From DATARH01 sp963746885 (GTDB taxonomy: Bacteria; Pseudomonadota; Alphaproteobacteria; ATCC43930; CGMCC-115725): a stretch of 64,000 nucleotides of DNA. Positions within the stretch are counted from its first letter, which is position 1, and the number at the start of each line of letters is the position of its first letter. The notes under the pieces were generated by a model. That model ran no database searches, was not told the DNA's origin, and worked only from the letters and a program-made list of their open reading frames with translations. The stretch covers positions 248,001-312,000 of the forward strand of contig CAVVDM010000014.1 in NCBI GenBank assembly GCA_963746885.1, read 5' to 3'. Of this stretch, positions 25,582-34,187 are shown one piece after another. A program made the translations under genes and the position numbers.

Positions 25582-26604
25582 CTAGACCTGCGCCAGGCGC
25601 ATCTGGCTCTTCGAATCGAACGCCGGCATGATCTCTTCGGCAAAGGTGCGCAATCCTGCGACCGAGGCGCCGGGGGCGGCGAACAGCACGTTCTCGACGC
25701 CCCCGGCCTCGAGCCGCTTCAGGCCCGCGATGATTTCTTCCGGCGTGCCGAGCAGCGGCGCGTCGTCGAGTTGGAACGCGTCGGGATCGTCCTTGAGGTG
25801 GTGGTAGCGCTCGGCGCCGGGGCCGCGCGCCAGGTCGCCGATATTCTTCAGGATCTCGCGGCGGGTCAGGATGGCGCGCTTGCGTTCCTCCTCGTTGTGC
25901 ACGATCTGCAGCCCGCGCGTGACGCCGACCATCATCGGGTCGTAGGCGCGGCCGACCGCCTGGCATTCCTCGCGGAAGACCCGCACCCGGTCGATGATCA
26001 CGTCGATCGGCGCGATCTGGTCGAGCAGCAGGTTGTAGCCTTCGCGCGCCGCGCGGCGGATCGAATCGGGACTGCCCGCGGCCATCCAGAACGGCGGGTG
26101 CGGCTGCTGGATCGGCGCCGGCTCGACAACGATGTTGTCGTATTTCCACCACTTGCCGCTGTAGGAGAAGCGGCCCTTGCTGGTCCATGCGAGACGGATC
26201 ACGTCCATCGCTTCGTCGAAGCGGGCGGTGGCCTCCTCCTGCGGGATGCAGAAGCCGGAAAATTCATAGGGTCGATAGCCCTTGCCGACGCCGAAATCGA
26301 AGCGTCCGTTCGACAACAGGTCGAGCGTCGCGGCTTCCTCGGCGATCAGCGCCGGGTTGTGCCACGGCAGCACGACCACAGCGGTGCCTAGGCGAATCTT
26401 CTCGGTGCGCGCCGCGAGATAGCTCAGCAGGTTGAGCGAGGCCGACACCTGGCCGAAGCCGGTGAAATGGTGCTCGACCAGGAACGCGCTCGCATAGCCG
26501 AGTTCTTCGGCGGCGATGATGTACTTGATGAACTCGTGATAGCCCTCGCTGTCACCGGCCGGGCCGCCCCGCGCCCGGGCGCCGCCGAACAATCCGAATT
26601 TCAT
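25582..26604 (-). CDS. LLM-class flavin-dependent oxidoreductase
   Basis: The 340-residue protein is a luciferase-like (LLM) flavoenzyme. It shows the TIM-barrel pattern of the class: the ends of early strands (EHHFTGFGQVSASLNLLSYL), GTAVVVLPWHNPALIAEEAA, GRFDFGVGKGYRPYEFSGF and PFWMAAGSPDSIRRAAREG. Such enzymes use FMN (or F420) to oxidise small organic substrates, often monooxygenation of alkanals, sulfonates or similar compounds; the substrate cannot be told. A reductase gene is not adjacent. Confidence 0.88.
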   Translation of the reverse strand: MKFGLFGGARARGGPAGDSEGYHEFIKYIIAAEELGYASAFLVEHHFTGFGQVSASLNLLSYLAARTEKIRLGTAVVVLPWHNPALIAEEAATLDLLSNGRFDFGVGKGYRPYEFSGFCIPQEEATARFDEAMDVIRLAWTSKGRFSYSGKWWKYDNIVVEPAPIQQPHPPFWMAAGSPDSIRRAAREGYNLLLDQIAPIDVIIDRVRVFREECQAVGRAYDPMMVGVTRGLQIVHNEEERKRAILTRREILKNIGDLARGPGAERYHHLKDDPDAFQLDDAPLLGTPEEIIAGLKRLEAGGVENVLFAAPGASVAGLRTFAEEIMPAFDSKSQMRLAQV

Positions 26605-26631
26605 GGCTCACTCCCTCGCACCTGCCGCACC

Positions 26632-26662
26632 GGCCCAGGATCGCGCGTCGCGATCCTGGGCC
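26632..26662 (-). terminator. Strong 14-bp inverted repeat
   Basis: GGCCCAGGATCGCG (26632-26645) is followed by CGT and its exact reverse complement (26649-26662). It lies between the sugar-kinase stop (26725) and the flavoenzyme start (26604), so on the minus strand it could end the kinase transcript. There is no T run, so a REP-like or Rho-assisted role is possible. Confidence 0.45.
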
Positions 26663-26724
26663 CATGATCTGGATCAATATATTCGCCGGGCCCCGGCCGG
26701 GTCGATCGGGTCGATGGCGGCGTC

Positions 26725-27717
26725 TTACCGCAGCAGCGAGCCGGTCGTGTCGGCGTGGAAGGCGGCGAGGTCTTCAGGGGCGAAGTAGTTGATGTCGCCC
26801 GGCGTCGCCAGACAGATTGCGGCGGCATAGGCGGCGAGCCGGACCGCGAGGTCGAGATCGCCCTCGATGAGGCCATGGATCAGGCCGGCAACAAAGGAAT
26901 CGCCGGCGCCGATCCGGTCGACAACCTCGACCGGATAGCGCGGCGCATAGCGGATCGTGCCGCGCGCCCACAGCAGGTCTCCCGGCTCGACCCCCGGCGG
27001 GCGGGTCAGCGCGACGAGCGGCACGGCGTAGCGCGCCGCGATCGCCTCGGCTAAACGCTCGGCCTCCTCCGCGAAACCCAAAACCGCGCGCGCGTCGCGC
27101 TCGGCGACCACGAACAGTTCGAGGTGCGGGGCGACCGCGGCAAGCATGGCGCGCGCCTCGGCCGCGGTTTGCAGGGTTGCGCGGTAGTTTAGATCATAGG
27201 ACACCTGCTTGCCGGCGGTGGCCGCCAACTGGGCGACATGCCCGACAAGAGCCCGGCAGCTCGGCCCCAAAGCCGGGGTGATGCCCGACAGATGCACGCG
27301 GGCGCTGGCGGCGATCAGCGCCTCCCACGGCGCGTCCTCGAAGCCGAGCTCCGACGCGGCGGAGTTCTTGCGGTCGTAGATCACCCGGGCATTGCGCGGC
27401 GCGGGGCCGGGCTCGAAAAACATCAGCCCGAGGCGCGCGTCGGGGATCCAGCGCACAAATTGCGTGTCGACGCCGTGGCGGCGCGCCTCGCCATCGACAA
27501 TGCGGCCGAGCGGGCCCTCCGGCAACCGCGATACCCAGGCAGCGCGGCGGCCGAGCCGCGCCAGCACGCAGGCGACGTTGAGCTCAGAGCCGCCGACACC
27601 GAGCTCGAACAGGCGGGCCTGATCGAGCCGCTGCTGGCCGGGCGGCGACAGCCGCAGCAGGGTCTCGCCCAAAGTCAGGAAATCGTAGGTCGGGACGGCG
27701 GGCGGGCTGTCGGGCAT
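26725..27717 (-). CDS. PfkB-family sugar kinase, KDG kinase-like
   Basis: A 330-residue PfkB (ribokinase-family) kinase that phosphorylates a sugar with ATP. It has the N-terminal start LGETLLRLSPPG, the substrate motif GGSELNVACVLARLGRRAAW, and the C-terminal ATP/anion-hole signature VDRIGAGDSFVAGLIHGL with the catalytic Asp. This pattern with GGSELNVA and RLPEGPLGR resembles 2-keto-3-deoxygluconate kinases. Two SDR genes just upstream on the same strand (28494 and 29330) could form the rest of a small sugar-acid pathway. Substrate is an inference. Confidence 0.85.
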   Translation of the reverse strand: MPDSPPAVPTYDFLTLGETLLRLSPPGQQRLDQARLFELGVGGSELNVACVLARLGRRAAWVSRLPEGPLGRIVDGEARRHGVDTQFVRWIPDARLGLMFFEPGPAPRNARVIYDRKNSAASELGFEDAPWEALIAASARVHLSGITPALGPSCRALVGHVAQLAATAGKQVSYDLNYRATLQTAAEARAMLAAVAPHLELFVVAERDARAVLGFAEEAERLAEAIAARYAVPLVALTRPPGVEPGDLLWARGTIRYAPRYPVEVVDRIGAGDSFVAGLIHGLIEGDLDLAVRLAAYAAAICLATPGDINYFAPEDLAAFHADTTGSLLR

Positions 27718-27726
27718 GGTCGGCCG

Positions 27727-28494
27727 TCAGTCGCGCGGGCCGCCGGCGACGTAAATCACCTGGCCGGAGACGAATGACGCCTCGTCGCTGCACAGAAACG
27801 CGATCACGTTGGCGATGTCGCGCGGCACTCCGGCGCGGCGCACCGGGATTTCCTTGGCGCGCTCCTCCTTCCACTCTTCGGGGTCGCGCCCGATGCGGAG
27901 CGCGGTCGCGCGCGTCATCTCGGTGTCGATGAAGCCGGGCGCCACCGCATTGGCCGTGATGCCATAGCGGCCGAGCTCGATCGCCAGCGTCTTCGCCATT
28001 CCCTGCAGCCCGGCCTTGGCGGTCGAGTAGTTGGTCTGGCCGCGATTGCCGAGCGCCGAAACCGACGACAGGTTGACGATGCGGCCCCAATTGCGCTCGA
28101 CCATCTCGCGCTGCGCCGCGCGCGAGCACAGAAAGGCGCCCCTCAGATGCACCGCGGCGACCATGTCCCAGTCGTCATCGGTCATCTTGTGGATCAGGTT
28201 GTCGCGGGTGATTCCGGCATTGTTGACGAGGATGTCAAGCGAGCCGAGCCGCTCGGCGATCTCCCCGACCATCGCCTCGACCTCGGCCGCCACCGCGACG
28301 TTCGCCTTGAGGCCGATCGCCTTGACGCCGTGCCGCGCCGCGATCTGCGAGGCGGTCGCCGCGGCGCCGTCGCCGTCAAGGTCGCCGATCGCGATCATCG
28401 CGCCATCCTCGGCAAGCCGTTCGGCGGTCGCCGCGCCGATGCCGCGCGCCCCGCCCGTCACCAGCGCGACGCGCCCTTCTTGCCGTTTCGTCAT
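27727..28494 (-). CDS. SDR-family oxidoreductase (FabG/PhaB-like)
   Basis: The 255-residue protein is a classical SDR using NAD(P)H. It has TGGARGIGAATAERLAEDG for cofactor binding, NNAG (ILVNNAGITRDN), SSVSALGN with the catalytic Ser, YSTAKAGLQGM with Tyr and Lys, and PGFIDTEMTR. NAG followed by ITRDN is typical of 3-oxoacyl-ACP or acetoacetyl-CoA reductases. Its stop lies 10 bases before the sugar-kinase start, which suggests an operon with the kinase and a role in sugar metabolism instead. Confidence 0.85.
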   Translation of the reverse strand: MTKRQEGRVALVTGGARGIGAATAERLAEDGAMIAIGDLDGDGAAATASQIAARHGVKAIGLKANVAVAAEVEAMVGEIAERLGSLDILVNNAGITRDNLIHKMTDDDWDMVAAVHLRGAFLCSRAAQREMVERNWGRIVNLSSVSALGNRGQTNYSTAKAGLQGMAKTLAIELGRYGITANAVAPGFIDTEMTRATALRIGRDPEEWKEERAKEIPVRRAGVPRDIANVIAFLCSDEASFVSGQVIYVAGGPRD

Positions 28495-28562
28495 GGTTGT
28501 TCCTCTCCAAGTGTTCGATGGTCACCCTGTCGCAGCGGTGCGGCACGTGCAACCCCGGGAAT

Positions 28563-29330
28563 TCACGCCGCCATCCAGCCGCCGTCGATGTTGTAGGCGC
28601 CGCCGGTGGCATAGCTGGCGCGCTCAGACAGGAGCCACACCACCATCTCGGCGATCTCGCCCGGCTGCCCCATCCGGCCGGCCGCGATCTGCGCGATGAT
28701 GGCCTCGCCGCGCCGCTGCATCGTATCTCGCGTCATCTGGGTCTCGATAAAGCCGGGGCAGACCGCGTTGACCCGGATCTTCGCCTCGGCATATTCGAGC
28801 GCAGCGGTCTTGGTCAGGCCGATCACGCCATGCTTCGCCGCGACATAGGCCGAGGAGGTCTGCAGCCCGATCAGGCCGGCGATCGAGCCGGTGTTGACGA
28901 TCGCGCCGCCGCCCTGCTTCAGCATCTGCACGATCTCTTCCTTCATGCAGAGCCACACGCCTTTGAGGTTGACCGCGATCATGCGGTCGAAGGATTCCTC
29001 CGCCCAATCCGCGGTCTTTCGGCCCGAGGCGTTGACCTGATAGGGCGCGATCCCGGCGTTGTTGAAGGCGCAGTCGAGCCGGCCGTAGGCGGTCACGGTA
29101 TCCTGCACCATCGCCTGCACGTGCTCGGCGCGGGTGACGTCCCCGGTCAGCGTGATCGCCTGGCCGCCCTGCGCATTGATCTGCGCCACCGTGTCGCGGG
29201 CCGCCACGGCGTCGAAATCGGCGACTGCAACGCGCGCGCCCTCGCGCGCGCAGGCAAGGGCGGTGGCGCGGCCGATGCCGCCGCCGCCCCCGGTCACCAG
29301 CGCGACCTTGCCTTCAAGCATCCCGGCCAT
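28563..29330 (-). CDS. SDR-family oxidoreductase (glucose 1-dehydrogenase-like)
   Basis: Second SDR of the cluster, 255 residues, with GGGGGIGRATALACAREGA, NNAGIAPYQV, SIAGLIGLQTSSAYVAAKHG (Ser, Tyr and Lys) and NAVCPGFIETQMTRDTM, and a C-terminal NIDGGWMAA. The form resembles glucose 1-dehydrogenase and related SDRs. It is upstream of the FabG-like gene by 68 bases on the same strand. Together with the PfkB kinase the three genes look like catabolism of a sugar or sugar acid, but the substrate is not shown. Confidence 0.83.
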   Translation of the reverse strand: MAGMLEGKVALVTGGGGGIGRATALACAREGARVAVADFDAVAARDTVAQINAQGGQAITLTGDVTRAEHVQAMVQDTVTAYGRLDCAFNNAGIAPYQVNASGRKTADWAEESFDRMIAVNLKGVWLCMKEEIVQMLKQGGGAIVNTGSIAGLIGLQTSSAYVAAKHGVIGLTKTAALEYAEAKIRVNAVCPGFIETQMTRDTMQRRGEAIIAQIAAGRMGQPGEIAEMVVWLLSERASYATGGAYNIDGGWMAA

Positions 29331-29428
29331 GCGTCCCTCCCGATCACGCGATCAGCGAGGGAGGATAGCGCGGCAAGGCGGTTTGGCGACACAATGGCGG
29401 CAGCGAAACTCAAGCGAAAGATCATGCT

Positions 29429-30204
29429 ATGAGCGAGGACTGGACCAAGATCAGCAGCGACCTCGAGCGCCTATTGAAGCTGCGCACTTTTGTGTTCGGC
29501 ATGAAGCTCTATGAGGATAGCGCGGAGATGGAGGCAATCCCGCGCATCCGCCGCCCCAAGGCGGTGCACACGCTCGATCAGGTGGTCGGGCAGGCGGCTC
29601 GGCTCGGCTGGACGATCGGCATCACCGCCGAGGATCTCGTCGGTGCACAATGCCGCGCCGTCGTCGGCCTCGGCGACGCCAAGGACGCGGCGTGGCGCTC
29701 CGGCAAGCACATGGTCGGGGTGTGGTACAGCAGCGAAGCCGACGCCACCGCGCACCAGGCGGCGATGAACTGTGTGCCCGACGGTAAATTCGCGGCATTG
29801 GCGCTTGTCGCCGTTGTCGAGCGGCCGGCTCGACCCGCCCGACATCGCGCTGTTCTACGCGACGCCCGGCGCGATGATCTATTTCATCAACGGGCTGCAA
29901 TGGGCCGGCTACAAGAAATTCGACTGGGGCGTCGTCGGCGAGTTCGGCCTGCGCCGATTCGTGGGGCCGCGCCTTGAAGACGCGCGAGCCCAGCCTGTCG
30001 ATCCCGTGCTTTGCCGAGCGCCGCTACGGCGGGGTGCTCGACGACGAGATGCTGATGGCGCTGCCGCCCGACTACCTGCCCAAGGCGATCGCCGGCATGG
30101 AGGCGCTGGCGAAGAACGGGCTGCGCTATCCGTTCCCGCAATACGGCATTCAGCAGGATGTGCGCGCCGGCATGGCGGTCAGCTATCCCGGCCGCGCCGG
30201 ATGA
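29429..30204 (+). CDS. DUF169 family protein (frameshifted twice)
   Basis: Three frames join into one DUF169 protein of about 255 residues. The start (DLERLLKLRTFVFGMKLYED) and the conserved GWTIGITAEDLVGAQCRAVVG segment with a Cys are the family signature; the middle (DIALFYATPGAMIYFINGLQ) and the end (CFAERRYGGVLDDEMLMALP, PPDYLPKAIAGMEALAKNG) follow after shifts near 29820 and 29955, each at a short G or C run. DUF169 proteins are thought to be redox or metal-linked proteins but have no proven role. The start is ATG 29429. An alpha/beta hydrolase gene follows. Confidence 0.7.
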
Positions 30205-30213
30205 CGGCGGGCG

Positions 30214-31122
30214 ATGCGTGAGGCGGTGCTGCGGCCGCACGCCGAGATCGCGGTCGCGAGCAGGGACGGGGCCGTGCTGCAGCTGCGGCGGCTCGGCAAC
30301 CCGCACGCCGCGACGCGCCTCTTCGTCAGCCACGGCAACGGCTTCGCGAGCGACGGCTATGGCGATTTCTGGCACCGGTTTATTGCCGATTTCGACGTCG
30401 TGCTGTTCGACATGCGCAGCCACGGGCAGAACCAGCGGGCCGAGCCGGCACATCACGATTACGCCCATATGGTCGAGGACATCGACGCGGTTGGCCGTGC
30501 CGCGCGCGCCGAATTCGGCGCCAGGGCTTCAGCCGGACTGTTCCATTCGATGTCGGCGCAGGCGGCGCTGATGCAGGCGATGGCCGGCCCGCCGCAGTTC
30601 GACGCGCTGGTGTTGTTCGACCCGCCGAATGTGCCGCCGCCAGGCCACCCGGTACGCGAGGCGATGGTCGCCTTCGAGCGGAAGCTCGGAGGCTGGGCGG
30701 AACAGCGGCGCGCGGTGTTCGACGATCCGGCGGAGCTCGCGGCCGATTATGCGCGCACCCGCTCTGGGCGGCGCTGGCCGCCGGACGCCGCCTTGTCGAT
30801 GGCGCGCGCCGTGTTGCGGCCGGACGGCGAGGGCTGGGGGCTGGCCTGCCCGCGCGAGTGCGAAGCCTCGATGTATCTGCAGGGGATCCCGCTCGGCCTG
30901 TGGCCCAAGCGCACGGACGTGCCGGTGCCGGTCACCCTAATCGGCGCCGACCCCGATTGCCCCTATCCGGCGCCAACCGGGCTCGCGAACCGCGCGCTGG
31001 CCGCCGAGGGCGGCTTCGACTACTGCGCTGTTCCCGGCACCAGCCACCTCTTGCAACTTGAGGAGCCCGCTGCTTGCGCCGACGCGGCACTAGCGGTGCT
31101 CGGGAGGCTTGCTCTGACCTAG
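30214..31122 (+). CDS. Alpha/beta hydrolase
   Basis: The 302-residue protein has the hydrolase fold order: the early strand (RLFVSHGNGFASDGYGDFW), DVVLFDMRSHGQNQ, then the nucleophile elbow SAGLFHSMSAQAALMQ with Ser in the HSMSA variant, and near the C-terminus VTLIGADPDCPYP and the catalytic His in PGTSHLLQLEEP. The elbow has Ala where Gly is usual (HSMGG-type). Substrate unknown. It follows the DUF169 gene and its stop overlaps that of the convergent aldolase/dehydrogenase gene. Confidence 0.8.
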   Translation: MREAVLRPHAEIAVASRDGAVLQLRRLGNPHAATRLFVSHGNGFASDGYGDFWHRFIADFDVVLFDMRSHGQNQRAEPAHHDYAHMVEDIDAVGRAARAEFGARASAGLFHSMSAQAALMQAMAGPPQFDALVLFDPPNVPPPGHPVREAMVAFERKLGGWAEQRRAVFDDPAELAADYARTRSGRRWPPDAALSMARAVLRPDGEGWGLACPRECEASMYLQGIPLGLWPKRTDVPVPVTLIGADPDCPYPAPTGLANRALAAEGGFDYCAVPGTSHLLQLEEPAACADAALAVLGRLALT

Positions 31123-33176
31123 CGCGGCGCGGCGGCGATGTTGCCGCCGTCGACGGTCTCGATCGCGGCTGTGGTGTTGCGCGCCAGGGCGAGCGCGAGG
31201 AAGGCCTGCGCGACGTCGTCGGCCGTGACCTCGCGGCGCAGCAGATTGCCGCCCATGTAGTCGGCTTCATCGACGCCGCGCGCCCGGGCACGGGCGGCGA
31301 TCATCTCGGGGGTGAGGAGGCCGCCGCGGATGCGGTCGGCATTGACCGAGTTGGCGCGGATGCCGGCGGCGCCGTAATCGAGCGCGTATTGCCGCATCAA
31401 GGCCAGGGTGGCGGCCTTCGGAATGCCGTAGGGGCCGAAATCGGCACCCGGGTTCAGCGCCTGTTTCGACACGTTGAACAACAGCACGCCGCCGGTCTGC
31501 TGTGCCTGCATGAGGCGCACGGCGTTCTGCGCCACCCATTGATGCGCAAAGAAGTTGAGCTCGAAGCTGTCGCGCAGGGTCTGCTCGGCGACCTCGCCGA
31601 TGCGGCCTTGCCACGCTGCACCGGCATTCGATACCACAATATCGACCCCGCCGAAGCGCTCGGCGATCCGGTCGAACGCGGTGCGCACGGCGTCGGAGTC
31701 GGTCACGTCGGCAGCAAGGCCGAGCCCTCCGAGATTTTTCGCCGCGGTCTCGACATCCGATCCGTCGCGGTCGATCAGCGATATCTCGGCGCCAGCGCCC
31801 CGCATCGCGCGTGCGGTTGCGAAGCCGATCGTGCCGGACCCGCCGGTGACCAGCGCGATCTGCCCGGCAAGCGGCTTTTCGACCGCGCCGCCGAGCTTGG
31901 CCTGCTCCAAGGACCAGTATTCCATCTCGAACAACTCGGCCTCGGAGAGCGACTCGAAAGTGCCGATCGCCTCGGCGTCGGTCACCGTCGCGACCCAGCT
32001 TTCGGCGAGATCGGCGGCGATTGCCGCGTCCTTGGCGCTGCGCCCGAGACCGAACAAGCCAACTCCCGGCACCAGGATGACGCGAGGGGCGGGATCGAGT
32101 TCCCGCTTCTTCACCGCCGAGGCCGCGTTGTGTCGGGCGAAATAGGCGTGGTAGTCGGCGATGAAGCGAGCGACGGCGGCGCGCGTCGCGCCGGCGAATT
32201 CGTCGAGCCGCCCGGCCGCCGGCGCCGGCACGATCATCGGATAGTTTTTCGTCCGGATCGTGTGGTCGGGGGTGGCGACCCCGGCCAGGGCAAAAGCATG
32301 CAGTTCGGCGGCATCGACAAAATTGCGCACTGCCGGGCCATCGCGGAAATCGAGCACGAAGCGTTTGTAATTTCCTGGTGTCGCCGGGTCGGCGAGTGCG
32401 CAGGCGCCGCGCAGAATGGGTGCGATCTCGGCCGCGCCGGCAACCGCGCCCGGCAGCCTTGCCGGCGCGAACACGTTGCGGCGGCCATGCGCGAGGTGCT
32501 CCTCGGCGCGGCTGACGATCGCGATCATCCGCTCATATGCCTGGCGCGCGGTGACGCCAAAGCTGAAGACGCCGTGCTTCAGCAGGACGAGACCCTCGAC
32601 CGACGGGTCGGCCTCGTACACCTCGGCCGCCTTCTTGGCCAACAGGAAGCCCGGCATGATGTACGGTACGATCCCGACCCGATCGCCGTAGAGATCGGCG
32701 CAGCGCTCGGCCGCGTCGGGCTGGTCGGCCAGGCTCAACACCGCCGTCGCATGCGTATGATCGATGAATTTGTGCGGTAGGAAGGCGTGCAATAGCGTCT
32801 CGACCGATGGGTTTGGGGCGCCCGGATCGATCAGGTTGGCGCGCTGGATGCGGACCATGTCCTCGTCGGACAGCGCGTCGCGATCGCGCAACTTGCGCAG
32901 CGGCGCCAAGCGGACGGCCGGCAGGCCGGCCGGCTCGATTGCCGCCATGTCCCAGCCGCTGCCCTTGACGCACAGCACCTCGACCGGCTCGCCGAGCAGA
33001 TCGGGCAGCACCGTTTTGACCGAGGTATTGCCGCCGCCATGCAGCACGAGGCGCGGATCGCCGCCCAACAGGCGCGAAGTGTAGACGCGCAGCGCGACAT
33101 CGGGTCCGGCAGCTCCTCGCTCGCCATACTGCGCGACCATGGCCTCGGCATTGCCGTCCGTCCACAGGCTGCGCAT
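31119..33176 (-). CDS. Bifunctional class II aldolase/short-chain dehydrogenase
   Basis: A 685-residue two-domain enzyme. The N-terminal class II aldolase domain carries the zinc-site His pair in FIDHTHATAVLSL, a later His in LLKHGVFSFG, and the substrate loop LVLHGGGNTSVKT. The C-terminal SDR domain begins ALVTGGSGTIGFATARAM and has VSNAGAAWQGR, FNVSKQALNPGADFGPYGIPK with Tyr and Lys, and ends in a typical TVDGGNIAA. The same architecture is found in rhamnulose-phosphate aldolase/lactaldehyde dehydrogenase fusions, where both activities act in sequence. The substrate here is unknown. The start 33176 is chosen from the homology (MRSLWTDGNAEAMV). It lies 19 bases after the DUF3035 gene. Confidence 0.87.
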   Translation of the reverse strand: MRSLWTDGNAEAMVAQYGERGAAGPDVALRVYTSRLLGGDPRLVLHGGGNTSVKTVLPDLLGEPVEVLCVKGSGWDMAAIEPAGLPAVRLAPLRKLRDRDALSDEDMVRIQRANLIDPGAPNPSVETLLHAFLPHKFIDHTHATAVLSLADQPDAAERCADLYGDRVGIVPYIMPGFLLAKKAAEVYEADPSVEGLVLLKHGVFSFGVTARQAYERMIAIVSRAEEHLAHGRRNVFAPARLPGAVAGAAEIAPILRGACALADPATPGNYKRFVLDFRDGPAVRNFVDAAELHAFALAGVATPDHTIRTKNYPMIVPAPAAGRLDEFAGATRAAVARFIADYHAYFARHNAASAVKKRELDPAPRVILVPGVGLFGLGRSAKDAAIAADLAESWVATVTDAEAIGTFESLSEAELFEMEYWSLEQAKLGGAVEKPLAGQIALVTGGSGTIGFATARAMRGAGAEISLIDRDGSDVETAAKNLGGLGLAADVTDSDAVRTAFDRIAERFGGVDIVVSNAGAAWQGRIGEVAEQTLRDSFELNFFAHQWVAQNAVRLMQAQQTGGVLLFNVSKQALNPGADFGPYGIPKAATLALMRQYALDYGAAGIRANSVNADRIRGGLLTPEMIAARARARGVDEADYMGGNLLRREVTADDVAQAFLALALARNTTAAIETVDGGNIAAAPR

Positions 33177-33195
33177 TGGAACGGCCTCCACCCGA

Positions 33196-33654
33196 TCAGT
33201 AGACCCCCTTAAGGGTCGTGGTTTCGCGCTTTTCGACGGTGCCGCCCGAAGCGGTGTCGGTGGAGCCGAGCAGCTTGCTGGCGAGGCTGTTCGGGGCGAC
33301 CTCCTGGCTCGGATCGCCCTGCAACGCGCCACCTTCGCCGGGCTTCAGTACGAAGCTCGCCTGGTCACCCGGCTTGCCCGGCCCGGCCGCGTTGATCACC
33401 TTCTGCGCCCGCTCCGCCGCGGTGACGTCCTGCGGGCGCGGCGCGCCGGGCTGCGGCGGCCGTAAATTGAATTCGGGCGGGATCGTCAGCGGGGCCCGCG
33501 ACTCGATCGCGAATTCATCCGGCCCGACGCGGTCCATCCCCAGCGCCAGGCGCAGGTCCGTGCAGCCCGAGAGTGCCAGGATCACCCCCAGGCAAGCAAC
33601 TGCAAGGAGAGGGGCGCATCGCCGGGCTACATCAGCATGCTCAAGGCTGGTCAT
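33196..33654 (-). CDS. DUF3035 lipoprotein
   Basis: A small lipoprotein of 152 residues. The N-terminal signal ends in a lipobox, LALSGCTD, with the Cys that would carry lipid. The mature part (APLTIPPEFNLRPPQPGAPR and RAQKVINAAG) matches DUF3035, which follows lspA in many alphaproteobacteria. It overlaps lspA by ATGA at 33651-33654 and so is co-translated. It is likely an envelope lipoprotein of unknown function, and is itself a substrate of LspA. Confidence 0.85.
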   Translation of the reverse strand: MTSLEHADVARRCAPLLAVACLGVILALSGCTDLRLALGMDRVGPDEFAIESRAPLTIPPEFNLRPPQPGAPRPQDVTAAERAQKVINAAGPGKPGDQASFVLKPGEGGALQGDPSQEVAPNSLASKLLGSTDTASGGTVEKRETTTLKGVY

Positions 33655-34187
33655 GGTGAAACATCTTCCCCTCGATTTGTTTGCGGCGGTGCGCGCCGCA
33701 ACAGTAAGCCGTCGAGCAACATTGCCGCTACCCCGAGGCAAATGGCGCTGTCGGCAACATTGAATGCGGGCCAGCAGCCATCCCATACACCGCCTCCAGC
33801 TCTACACGCCGCGATCGGCAGATGGAAATAAAGAAAATCGACCACCCCGCCAAGACGCACCCGATCAATGACGTTGCCAGCCGCGCCTCCGATGATCAGG
33901 CCGATCGCCACTGCGAGAAACGTGGTCTGAACCCGGCGCAACCAAAAGATCAGGACAATGATGATCGCCGTCGCGGCGAGCGAGAACATCAGCGAGTTGA
34001 TGCCGGTCTGGTTCAGCAGGCCAAAACTGACCCCGGTGTTGCGGGTCAGCACGAGATCGAAATACGAGGTTACCGGTACCACGTGTCCGATGAGGCCGGC
34101 TTCGCCGAACGACGCCATCACCAGCGCCTTGCTGAGCTGATCCAGCGCCGCGGCGGCAACCGCCACGGCAAGGCCGCGTCCGAGCAT
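33651..34187 (-). CDS. lspA: Lipoprotein signal peptidase (LspA)
   Basis: LspA cuts the signal peptide of prolipoproteins at the lipid-modified Cys, in the inner membrane. The protein of 178 residues has four membrane helices and both catalytic Asp motifs: GGAAGNVIDRVRLGGVVDFL and AFNVADSAICLGVAAML. The N-terminal LDQLSKALV and the VLTRNTGVSFGLLN segment are also conserved. It begins on the last base of the ileS stop (TAATG) and overlaps the DUF3035 lipoprotein gene, so the three form one unit with ileS as commonly found. Confidence 0.93.
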   Translation of the reverse strand: MLGRGLAVAVAAAALDQLSKALVMASFGEAGLIGHVVPVTSYFDLVLTRNTGVSFGLLNQTGINSLMFSLAATAIIIVLIFWLRRVQTTFLAVAIGLIIGGAAGNVIDRVRLGGVVDFLYFHLPIAACRAGGGVWDGCWPAFNVADSAICLGVAAMLLDGLLLRRAPPQTNRGEDVSP

